A stretch of 64,000 nt of DNA from Nostoc sp. ATCC 53789 (GTDB taxonomy: Bacteria > Cyanobacteriota > Cyanobacteriia > Cyanobacteriales > Nostocaceae), in NCBI RefSeq assembly GCF_009873495.1, contig NZ_CP046703.1, positions 2,976,001-3,040,000 on the forward strand, written 5' to 3'. The notes beneath the pieces were generated by a model. The model did not search any database, had not been told where the DNA came from, and saw nothing but the letters and a program-made list of their open reading frames with translations. This document shows positions 47,962 through 55,618 of the stretch, piece after piece. The position numbers and the translations under genes are program-made. Each line of letters begins with the position of its first letter. Position 1 is the stretch's first letter.

Positions 47962-48228
47962 ATGAATGCTGTATCTCCCGTTGTTAAACCTGTTAGCCAA
48001 ATGCGGCTAGCACCTGGTAGTACAGTGTCTATTCAAAATGTAAGCTGGAAGGAATTTGAGTCTATCTTGCAAGAACTGGGGGAAAAGCGATCGCGACGAG
48101 TTGCTTACAGCAAGTCTACGTTAGAAATTATGGTTCCTCTACCCGAACACGAAAAATCAAAGGACTTAATTTCGGATATTGTCAAAATCTTGCTGAAGAT
48201 CGCAGGGAAAAGTTATGAACCCTTCTGA
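47962..48228 (+). pseudogene. Truncated Uma2 family endonuclease gene
   Basis: 88 residues from the ATG at 47962, which has AAGGA seven bases upstream. The sequence APGSTVSIQNVSWKEFESIL, QELGEKRSRRVAYSKSTLEI, MVPLPEHEKSKDLISDIVKI is the N-terminal third of Uma2 (DUF820) proteins. It stops right after GKSYEPF, where full-length members continue with the PD-(D/E)XK nuclease core (~100 more residues). No remainder was found downstream. It is probably a remnant without nuclease activity; the intact relative at 58132 belongs to a different subgroup. Confidence 0.75.
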
Positions 48229-48238
48229 TGTATAAATA

Positions 48239-48267
48239 ACCCCCGCTTTAAATATAAAGGTGGGGGT
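48239..48267 (+). terminator. Hairpin after the Uma2 remnant
   Basis: ACCCCC-G-CTTTA pairs with TAAAG-GT-GGGGGT around AATA. It lies 11 bp after the stop, without a following T-run; a related A/C-rich hairpin type is common as a repeat. Confidence 0.5.
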
Positions 48268-48375
48268 AAAGAATCGTTGTTTAGTTTTCTCAAAAAATGT
48301 AAATTCATATTCCGATTCAGGAACGCCGAAAATCGATGTTTTTGAAGATTTTGAGCTTCTGGCTAAAATCGTTGG

Positions 48376-49470
48376 CTAAAACGCAGTCGCACCATCGATT
48401 CCATCGGCAAAGGCATCTAGTCCAGTCCAATTGCCTTTAATCGGTTTTGGATAACCCTCATCGGCTTTGTCGGCAGCAATATCATAGCGAATAAACTCAG
48501 ATCCTTTGAATAAATAAACTTTACCATTACCTAGATTCAGGGCGGCATTGATATTGTCATAAAAAACTCCAGGCCAATATGACGAAATATCATAACTAGC
48601 ACTTGCGCCTCGCTCGGCAGCAATATCATAGCGAGTATAATAATGGCCTTTGAAGAAATAAACTTGGCCCTTACCGAGATTGACGGCAGCATCAATCTCG
48701 TTAGTGAAGTCATCCATTCCAGCCCAATTGCCTTTAATCGGTTTTGGATAACCACTATCAATTTGAGCGGTAGGCGCATCGTAGCTAATATACTCAGAGC
48801 CTTTGAACACATAAATCTTCTCATTGTCCCAATGGACGGCAGCATCGAACCCGTCAGCGAAGGCATCTAATCCCGGCCAATTGCCTTTAATCGGTTTTGG
48901 ATAACCCTCATCGGCTCGATCATTAGCAATATCAAACTGGATATACTGGTCTCCTTTGAAAAAATAAGCTTTTTTGAAAGGATTTGGGATAGGGCGATCG
49001 CGGGGTTCGAGGAGACTAGAAGGAATGTCTGTAATATTAAAAGTGAGTGCTTCACTCTCATTAGTCGTTGTCACGACATAGAAAAAATTGTCGCAAGCAT
49101 CATTTTTGTACTTGTTCCCTTTTTTGAACCAATATTTAGTTCCATTCTGATTAGTCCATAATTTTACGGTAGATCCGTTATTACTGAAATTACCACCTAA
49201 ATAATCGTACTTGGATGTAACGTAGAGATAGCCACCGTCGTAGTGTATCCATCGGTCTTTATAGGGGCCATCATAAAACTTGAAGGAACATCGATCAGTA
49301 TCGAAAATCTCCATCGTAAAATAGGCAACATAGGCATCATCAGTAGATAAGCACAGATACTTGCTGTACGATTCTGTACAGGTCGATGTTAAAAAGTGTT
49401 TGTATTCGTATTTAACTCCTAAAAGCTCGTGGCCCACAGATAACTTGACATATCTTTTTTGATTTTCCAT
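48376..49470 (-). CDS. Hemopexin-repeat protein
   Basis: 364 residues, no signal peptide. The N-terminal ~165 residues (KLSVGHELLGVKYEYKHFLT, WIHYDGGYLYVTSKYDYLGG, ending FYVVTTTNESEALTFNITDI) look all-beta, perhaps a trefoil-like domain. Four hemopexin blades follow, each with (A/I)YxFKGxxYxx(F/Y)D (AYFFKGDQYIQFDI, IYVFKGSEYISYDA, VYFFKGHYYTRYDI, VYLFKGSEFIRYDI). Three of them end in GYPKPIKGNW. A four-bladed propeller binds a ligand or partner; in bacteria such genes may be secreted toxin-like or adhesive proteins. Function here unknown. Confidence 0.87.
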   Translation of the reverse strand: MENQKRYVKLSVGHELLGVKYEYKHFLTSTCTESYSKYLCLSTDDAYVAYFTMEIFDTDRCSFKFYDGPYKDRWIHYDGGYLYVTSKYDYLGGNFSNNGSTVKLWTNQNGTKYWFKKGNKYKNDACDNFFYVVTTTNESEALTFNITDIPSSLLEPRDRPIPNPFKKAYFFKGDQYIQFDIANDRADEGYPKPIKGNWPGLDAFADGFDAAVHWDNEKIYVFKGSEYISYDAPTAQIDSGYPKPIKGNWAGMDDFTNEIDAAVNLGKGQVYFFKGHYYTRYDIAAERGASASYDISSYWPGVFYDNINAALNLGNGKVYLFKGSEFIRYDIAADKADEGYPKPIKGNWTGLDAFADGIDGATAF

Positions 49471-50149
49471 TTTAATTCTCCATTGAAGTTGAATGTAATT
49501 TACAGACCGAACATTTCCTTATTGAGGAAAAAACTTTTGTAGCCCGTAGTACGGGTGTGACTTTAGGATTTTTCACAACCGTTATCAGCTAATTTAAGCT
49601 TTCGATACTCGTCAATTGATAAAACGATTAAAAATATATTCACTCTTCAAAGCATAAAAGACAAGGACATATAAGACAGATAAGAAACAGTTTTGTAAAT
49701 ATATATTAAGCAGATGTTCTATGGAGCGTCCTAACAATTGAACAATATTTATCTTGGTCAATTCTTGCTCATTTAACTTATTCAATCAATGCTTGTTGTA
49801 GGGTAAATGAAAAAATAAATGCTTCAACCTTCAGTAAAAATTCTTGAAAGTATAAGCATGAAAAAATTTTGGGAAAATACCCGCGATCTGACTGAATACG
49901 GTTTCAATATAATGTTATTGGAAATAAGACTAAAGTTAGAGAGCTGTGGCAGCAGCAACTTAAACTAGTTAAAAAAATTCAATGTCATCCGACTCTGCTA
50001 CTGAATCAGAGTTTTGAGGAGTAGCTCTTTTTCTGGCATTATTATCCAATTTAAAGACAAAAATACCCCTCCAAAACTCAGGGCAGCTTTTGCCTATCTG
50101 AAGTTCACAGGAGGGGCAGTTTTGACTTCTACCGAAACCGGGGTAAGAT
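49471..50149. other. Intergenic region, no supported gene
   Basis: 679 bp, AT-rich in its first 450 bp. A 65-codon minus-strand frame (49969-50166) overlaps the end of mnmA and needs a TTG start. It contains CPSC and a Lys/Arg-rich middle but is not recognisable, so it is not called a gene. Confidence 0.5.
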
Positions 50150-51205
50150 TCAACTAAACTGTTCAATTATTCCGCCACCTAAAACTTTCTCGCCGTCGTA
50201 CCACACCGCCGCTTGTCCGGGGGTGATGCTGATTTGGGGTTCATCAAACACCAAACGCACACGGGAGTTTTCCAACGGAATCACTGTCACTGGTGTAGGC
50301 GTTGAACGATAGCGAATTTGCACTTCGGCATGAATTGGGGTAGATGGTTCTGCAATGGAAACCCAGTTTACCCGTCCAACTGTGCATTCTGGCTGAGTAA
50401 CCCTAGTGCGATCGCCTACTACTACTTTATTATTTTCCGCATCTAATTCAATCACATACAACGGTTCAGCAGCAGCAATCCCCAAACCTTTGCGCTGGCC
50501 AATGGTGTAGTGATGCACACCATCATGTTGTCCCAAAATTTTGCCTGTGGTATCGACAATATCGCCACTTTTGGGAGCTAAATATTTATCCAAAAATGCC
50601 CGCATGGAACCATTACTTTCCACTAAGCACAAGTCTTGACTTTCGGGCTTATCAGCAGTTTTCAATCCGTATTCAGTCGCAATGCGGCGCGTATCAGTTT
50701 TTTCTAGTTCGCCGAGAGGAAATATAGTTGCTGCAAGTAAATCTTGAGACAAATCATAGAGGAAGTATGATTGGTCTTTGTTGCGGTCAATAGCTCTTAA
50801 TAACTGGTAACGTCCAGTTGCTTCGTCATAACTAATTCGGGCATAATGACCAGTGGCGATGCGATCGCACCCCAATTCTTCACGAGCATACTGCACCATT
50901 GGCCCAAACTTCACCGTTTTATTGCATTGAGAGCAAGGTAAAGGTGTGATCCCAGCACTGTAACCAGTCACTAGGTAATCGACAATATGGGTTTGAAAGA
51001 GATCCCGAATATCTACAATTTGATGGGGAACGCCCAGTTGTTCACAGAGATCAGCCGCGTCGATCATACCTTCAGAGCAACATTGACCTTTGCCTTTCAT
51101 TAGCCAAAGAGTCAAACCAATCACTTCATAGCCCTGATGGTGCAGGATAGCTGCGGCGGTGGAACTGTCAACGCCACCAGAAAGACCAACGACGACTTTT
51201 TTCAT
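50150..51205 (-). CDS. mnmA: tRNA-specific 2-thiouridylase MnmA
   Basis: 351 residues from the ATG at 51205 ([20 protein letters not shown]); the frame extends 16 codons upstream but the family begins here. Catalyses s2U34 formation in tRNA Lys, Glu and Gln. P-loop SGGVDSS; catalytic cysteines in [13 protein letters not shown] and in the PESQDLCLV segment; [30 protein letters not shown] and [12 protein letters not shown] complete the signature. Its 3' end is followed by 680 bp of apparently non-coding DNA. Confidence 0.96.
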   Translation of the reverse strand: MKKVVVGLSGGVDSSTAAAILHHQGYEVIGLTLWLMKGKGQCCSEGMIDAADLCEQLGVPHQIVDIRDLFQTHIVDYLVTGYSAGITPLPCSQCNKTVKFGPMVQYAREELGCDRIATGHYARISYDEATGRYQLLRAIDRNKDQSYFLYDLSQDLLAATIFPLGELEKTDTRRIATEYGLKTADKPESQDLCLVESNGSMRAFLDKYLAPKSGDIVDTTGKILGQHDGVHHYTIGQRKGLGIAAAEPLYVIELDAENNKVVVGDRTRVTQPECTVGRVNWVSIAEPSTPIHAEVQIRYRSTPTPVTVIPLENSRVRLVFDEPQISITPGQAAVWYDGEKVLGGGIIEQFS

Positions 51206-51777
51206 ACAAAGCACGACACGATAGCTGCGTGGTTGTCCAATTGTAGCACACACTCTTCCAAAGCCTTGCTACCAAAGCACTTCGGTTTTAAAGGAAGCAA
51301 ATAGAGGCGATCGTAGTAAAAGTGAAAGCAGTTTATGCACGCATTGGAAATAGTACCCCAGAGGGTACTATTAAGCATTCAGAAATACTTCTATATTCGG
51401 AATACAAACCCTGGTAGAGTCTAGTGCAAAAAGCAAAAGGTAAGCTATTTGATTGGGTGGTGTTGGCGAATAATTGAGCATTACCCGGATGCCAACGGGG
51501 AAGCGTCAAGCTACGCAGAGTTTAGGGAAGATTATAAGCTGAGAAAGCTTATAAAGTAAACTTTTAAGCCTTACTAAACTGGATAGTTATTGCCTAGTAG
51601 AGGTTGGCGTAAATAAGCCACTCTTCTCAAATATCTAAAACCCCTACGCAATAGTAATTACGAATTAAGAATTATGCGTTCGCGTAGCGTCTCTTAGAGA
51701 AGGGGTATTACTTTACTTCTGTCTTGAAAATTAGATCCGCAACCAGGGTAAAGGCAAGATTAAGCAAAGGAATATTT
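51206..51777. other. Intergenic region with hairpin
   Basis: 572 bp between divergent genes. It holds a perfect 9-bp hairpin TTATAAGCT/AGCTTATAA at 51532-51554 and a Nostoc repeat (GTTCGCGTAGCGTCTCTTAG near 51679). No gene recognised. Confidence 0.55.
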
Positions 51778-53076
51778 ATGACAGATCAAGTTATTAATTG
51801 GAACAATGTATATTTACAAACAATTCGTCTGAACGGTGGCGCACCTGGGCCAATCTCCCGTACTGGTGCTATATTACATGCTGCCATATACGATGCTGTC
51901 AATTCCATTGATCAAGACTACAAACCGTATTTAGAAATTCTTCCGGTAAAATTAGGAGCTTCTAAAGAAGCAGCAGCAGTTTATGCCGCATTTACTGTAT
52001 TAAGTAGCGACACTGTTTATCCTAATGCCAATTTTCCCAAATCAAAAAATAAAAACCAGAGCTTTTTTGACGCAGAACGAGAGAAAGCCATCCATGAAAT
52101 TAAAAGTAGTGGTGTGTCGCAACAGAGTATTGATGATGGTAAAGAACTTGGAATCGCCGCAGCTAAAGCAATCCTCAAAAATCGAGAAGGGGACGGGTTT
52201 GATGACAAGACCGATTACAAATCAGGACATCAGCCTGGTGATTGGCGACCAACTGGTTCTGGCCCTGCAACTACCCCAAATTGGGGCAAAGTAAAACCTT
52301 TTTCGCCAACCTTAATCAAGAAGTTTCGTCCGACTAAACCAGCAGGCTTCAGCAGTAAACAGGATCTACTGGCCAGTGTTGAATATGCTGCTCAAGTAAA
52401 TGAAGTAAAACGGCTTGGTGCTGCTAATTCTACTGAACGGACTCAAGAACAAACCGATATTGCTCTTTTCTGGGCAAATGATCTTGATGGAACATATAAG
52501 CCACCTGGACAACTTTATACCATAACCCAGATTGTCTCTAAATTGAGATGTCTGAGCTTTTCCGAAAATGCACGGTTGTTTGCTTTGGTGGGTTTAGGTT
52601 TAGGCGATGCGGCCATCTTGGCATGGGATGCGAAGTACGACACCGATTTGGATTTGTGGAGACCAGAAACGGCAATTCAAAGAGCATTTGAAGACAACAA
52701 CCCTGGAACAACTGCTGATCCCACTTGGAGACCTCTATCACCCAATGCTGATGGCACTAGATTTTCTCCTTCATTTCCAGCCTATATCTCTGGTCATGCC
52801 ACTTTCGGAGCAGTCCATGCCAGTATTTTGCGGAACTTCTTTGGCACCGACAATGTTACTTTTACGGCAACATCTGAAGATCCAAGTGCGAGAGGCAATA
52901 ATGGCATTAGAATCACACGGACATTTAATAGTTTCTCTTCCGCAGCTTTAGAGAATGGGCGCAGTCGTGTTTATCTAGGTGTCCATTTTCAATGGGATGC
53001 AGACGCAGCTTATGTGTCTGGCACCAAATTGGCAGACTTTCTGTTTGAAAGCTTACTGACACAAAATTGTAGTTAA
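51778..53076 (+). CDS. Vanadium-dependent haloperoxidase-type (PAP2 superfamily) protein
   Basis: 432 residues from the ATG at 51778 (MTDQVINWNNVYLQTIRLNG), which has AAGGA ~8 bases upstream; the upstream TTG start is rejected. Conserved vanadate/phosphate-binding blocks lie at the end: DLWRPETAIQRAFED, SPSFPAYISGHATFGAVHAS (acid-base His in SGH), and SRVYLGVHFQWDADAAYVSG (Arg and the vanadate-ligand His). Such proteins oxidise halides with H2O2 or act as acid phosphatases. No signal peptide is evident. Whether it is a true haloperoxidase cannot be told from sequence. Confidence 0.88.
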   Translation: MTDQVINWNNVYLQTIRLNGGAPGPISRTGAILHAAIYDAVNSIDQDYKPYLEILPVKLGASKEAAAVYAAFTVLSSDTVYPNANFPKSKNKNQSFFDAEREKAIHEIKSSGVSQQSIDDGKELGIAAAKAILKNREGDGFDDKTDYKSGHQPGDWRPTGSGPATTPNWGKVKPFSPTLIKKFRPTKPAGFSSKQDLLASVEYAAQVNEVKRLGAANSTERTQEQTDIALFWANDLDGTYKPPGQLYTITQIVSKLRCLSFSENARLFALVGLGLGDAAILAWDAKYDTDLDLWRPETAIQRAFEDNNPGTTADPTWRPLSPNADGTRFSPSFPAYISGHATFGAVHASILRNFFGTDNVTFTATSEDPSARGNNGIRITRTFNSFSSAALENGRSRVYLGVHFQWDADAAYVSGTKLADFLFESLLTQNCS

Positions 53077-53456
53077 GTAGCACAGCGCTAATATTTTCCT
53101 CATTCCTCGTCGTATGGGAGTGTATTCATTTGGGCTGTTGACTCAATTTCTGATTGGATAAGGGACTTTCAGCGAAAAAACAAAACATCCCACTGTAGGG
53201 GCGCACAGCTAGCTGTGCGCCCCTACAAATGTATCTAAAGAGCCTCTAATTAGCCTTCATTCGCAGAGCAGATGAACCAGTTTTGGGGCGGTCAAAAATG
53301 AATGCAGATGGCTATCTAAGAATGATTACAGATGTATTTTTTGCCACGCAGATGAGCTAATTTTACGTTAACGCTATATAGTGGTTGCTACAACGGTGAA
53401 CTAATTAGTTCCTCATGGAAATTGCTTAAAAATACTTTGACTACTTTCTAAGTACT
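53077..53456. other. Intergenic region with a perfect 34-bp palindrome
   Basis: 380 bp without a gene. Positions 53194-53227 are a perfect zero-loop palindrome (half-site TGTAGGGGCGCACAGCT), a form of the widespread Nostoc intergenic repeat. The right part should carry the promoter of the SPOR-like gene. Confidence 0.8.
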
Positions 53457-54395
53457 ATGTCGAGAGGAATACCAAGTAAATTTACCCTTTTTCAGATGCT
53501 GCGCCGAAGTTCTGAGGGTTGGAAGCCCACTATCCGATTTCTCCCGCTGTTAGTAGGAGGATGGTTAGTGCTGATTTCTGACTATGCCCCAGCACAAGCA
53601 GAAATCCACAACAGTATGCTACTGGCTCAACAAGGAGGTGAAGCTTTACCACCACCGCCAATTCCCTTTGGTCAACAGCCATCACCGCAGTTACAACCAG
53701 CAGAACTAGTTGAGGATAATCAATCGGATCTAAACTTTCAACCCCCGCAACCATTACAAAATAATCAATCCGATCTGAACTTTCAAGCCCCTCAACCATT
53801 ACAAAATAATCAATCCAATCAGAACTTTCAGCCCCCCCAAACTACACAGTTTAGTCAATATAACCAGAACTTTGAGCGCTACTTAGTTTACGTAGATAGT
53901 AGTGATTTCCAGACGTTACAAGCAATCCGCCAGATTGAACCCAGTGCTTACATTCGCGAGTACCAAGGAAGGAATGTTATTCAGTCAGGTGTTTTTAACA
54001 GAGTATCTAACGCCCAAGAACGGGTGAATGAGTTACAGTCACGGGGAATATATAGCGCTCGGATTATCAGCTTTGGTAACGGACAGGAAATAGATGTAGG
54101 TAATAGAGGCGTAGGGGAACGCAGCAATATAAATCCTCCCAAGCAAGCCTCTAGATATTATGTCGTTATTCCGACTACTCAAGAACAGTTATCTGCGATC
54201 GCAGAACAAATTAGGCAGAATCTAGCCCGATTTAGTCAAGATTTAGGACGATCTGGCGCTGTCCTCGAAAGGACGCAACCACGAGGACCACACGTAGCAG
54301 TAGGGCCTTTCGCCGATCGATTCCAAGCTGAGGAATGGAATAAGTATCTGCGAAATATAGGATACCGAAATGCCAGGGTTTTCTACGGTAAATGA
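53457..54395 (+). CDS. Exported protein with tandem repeats and SPOR-like C-terminus
   Basis: 312 residues. A hydrophobic segment (FLPLLVGGWLVLISDYAPAQ, then AEIHNS) acts as signal or anchor. A Pro/Gln-rich region (EALPPPPIPFGQQPSPQLQP) leads into about two and a half copies of a 15-residue repeat (NNQSDLNFQPPQPLQ). The C-terminal ~180 residues contain two SPOR-like beta-alpha-beta units (YLVYVDSSDFQTLQAIRQIE; RYYVVIPTTQEQLSAIAEQI, ending GPHVAVGPFADRFQAEEWNK). SPOR domains bind denuded peptidoglycan, so a cell-wall role is likely but inferred. Confidence 0.72.
   Translation: MSRGIPSKFTLFQMLRRSSEGWKPTIRFLPLLVGGWLVLISDYAPAQAEIHNSMLLAQQGGEALPPPPIPFGQQPSPQLQPAELVEDNQSDLNFQPPQPLQNNQSDLNFQAPQPLQNNQSNQNFQPPQTTQFSQYNQNFERYLVYVDSSDFQTLQAIRQIEPSAYIREYQGRNVIQSGVFNRVSNAQERVNELQSRGIYSARIISFGNGQEIDVGNRGVGERSNINPPKQASRYYVVIPTTQEQLSAIAEQIRQNLARFSQDLGRSGAVLERTQPRGPHVAVGPFADRFQAEEWNKYLRNIGYRNARVFYGK
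53715..53837 (+). repeat. 45-bp coding tandem repeat
   Basis: About 2.7 units of 45 bp, each with AATCAATC(C/G)GATCT and CCATTACAAAAT, within the SPOR-like gene. The close DNA identity between units points to recent duplication or slippage. Confidence 0.85.
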
Positions 54396-54413
54396 AGAAG
54401 TTAGGAGTCTATC

Positions 54414-54535
54414 CAATACTTTTGGGGTTTTGGGGAAAAGGGGAAAGGGAAAGGGTTTGAATTCCCCTTTCCCCATTGCCCTTTAACCTTTCCCCAGACC
54501 AAAGAGAGATTATTGGGTTTATCCGAAAAGTATTG
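54414..54535. mobile_element. 122-bp MITE-like element, copy 2
   Basis: Same length and ends as the copy at 28723 (CAATACTTTT to AAAAGTATTG), with shared internal words GGGTTTGAATT, AACCTTTCCCCAGA and AAAGAGAGATT. Flanks GGAGTCTATC and AGAGTCAATC agree at 8 of 10 positions, a decayed 10-bp target duplication. It lies 18 bp after the SPOR-like gene. Confidence 0.83.
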
Positions 54536-54628
54536 AGAGTCAATCGATTTGAGATTTTGAATTTTGAATTGAACAACAAATCTAAAATTTAAAATCCAAA
54601 ATTGATAGACTCTCCACTTCCACAATTA

Positions 54629-54856
54629 TTAACGCAGGGATTCAATAATTACCGCTATTGTAATTAAACACAAGAGGATAATTCCCACAGGAAGCAAAAA
54701 CTGTTGTAACAGGTACAGCAGTATAGGTATGATTTGTAAGATACCTAAACCAATGGATAGGACGTAAGCGATCGCAATTCCAAACAGCACTAACAAGAAA
54801 TATTTCAAAGACTTAGAAGCAAAGCGAAAGAGAAGTGTATCCTGATTGGTGTCCAT
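54629..54856 (-). CDS. Small two-span membrane protein, unknown
   Basis: 75 residues from the ATG at 54856 (MDTNQDTLLFRFASKSLKYF); a GTG four codons upstream is an alternative. Two long hydrophobic stretches (LLVLFGIAIAYVLSIGLGIL and LLPVGIILLCLITIAVIIES) around IIPILLYLLQQF leave almost no soluble part. Not recognised; composition strongly favours a real membrane peptide. Confidence 0.6.
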   Translation of the reverse strand: MDTNQDTLLFRFASKSLKYFLLVLFGIAIAYVLSIGLGILQIIPILLYLLQQFLLPVGIILLCLITIAVIIESLR

Positions 54857-54968
54857 AATTTTACTCACGAAAGTAGCTGATTTTTAGCAGTGAATATTTT
54901 TTTTGATTTCCCGTTTCTCATTTTGTAAATCAGAAAGGGGAAATCATACCCAGCACGAAGATTTAGTT

Positions 54969-55241
54969 TTACACGTGGATATTTCCCTGATGGGGTGAAT
55001 TATTCAAAGACTGTTGTTGCCTTTGTGGATTGCTTTGCTTTTCGTAATTAACTAATAGTTGGAACGAAATAAACAAGCCCAACAACAGCAGCAAAAACGA
55101 GCCGAAACTAGAAGAATACTTGTTTATTTCTCGCTCAACACCACATTTGAGGCAAACATATCTATTGGGATTACGTGTATCTTGGGCAAAAGGGCACTGA
55201 TTCTGATTGCAATCATGATGACAATCTCTGTCTAACATCAT
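54969..55241 (-). CDS. Zinc-ribbon-like small membrane protein, unknown
   Basis: 90 residues with a strong ribosome binding site (CAGGAGGTTCA) just before ATG ATG. The N-terminal half is Cys/His-rich (DRDCHHDCNQNQCPFAQDTR, YVCLKCGVER) with a CxxC pair, like a metal-binding ribbon. A single membrane segment (FGSFLLLLLGLFISFQLLVN) and a polar Gln-rich tail follow. Function unknown. Confidence 0.7.
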   Translation of the reverse strand: MMLDRDCHHDCNQNQCPFAQDTRNPNRYVCLKCGVEREINKYSSSFGSFLLLLLGLFISFQLLVNYEKQSNPQRQQQSLNNSPHQGNIHV

Positions 55242-55618
55242 TGAACCTCCTGTAGGATAAAGACTTACATACTTAGTTGTAAATACGCTCTACAGAATCT
55301 AGTTAGTTAATACCCACTGCTGTTTAGTAGACCCCACTTTCATGAGTCATTGATCTAGGACGGTAACAAATAACATCTGTGATTTACTAAGGTTGCAGTA
55401 GTAGCGCTGGTAAAATCTATCCTCAACCACCTTATTATTGGCGCTTAACTTAACTTCGCCTGTATTACTTACAAGAGTAATACAGTCCATAATGCTTTGC
55501 AGTCGGATAAAGTCAGCTTCCTACCCAGTAGGAAAAAGTTTTTTTGTAGTATAAAGGGTAGGAAGAAGTAGTAAAAGTATGGTTATAATGAATTACAAAT
55601 GATACATCAAGTTAGCAA
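55242..55618 (+). promoter_or_regulatory. Upstream region of the STAND gene with dyads and candidate promoter
   Basis: 377 bp. Dyad 1: TGTATTACT/AGTAATACA (55461-55484). Dyad 2: TTCCTAC-CCA-GTAGGAA (55518-55534), whose half-site GTAGGAA recurs at 55558-55564. TATAAA (55550) and TATAAT (55584-55589) are candidate -10 boxes. The pattern suggests operator sites controlling the STAND gene; by eye only. Confidence 0.45.

Noticed and set aside
49969..50166. 65-codon minus-strand frame overlapping the end of mnmA
   Set aside because: Needs a TTG start inside mnmA and has no recognisable domain beyond a single CPSC.
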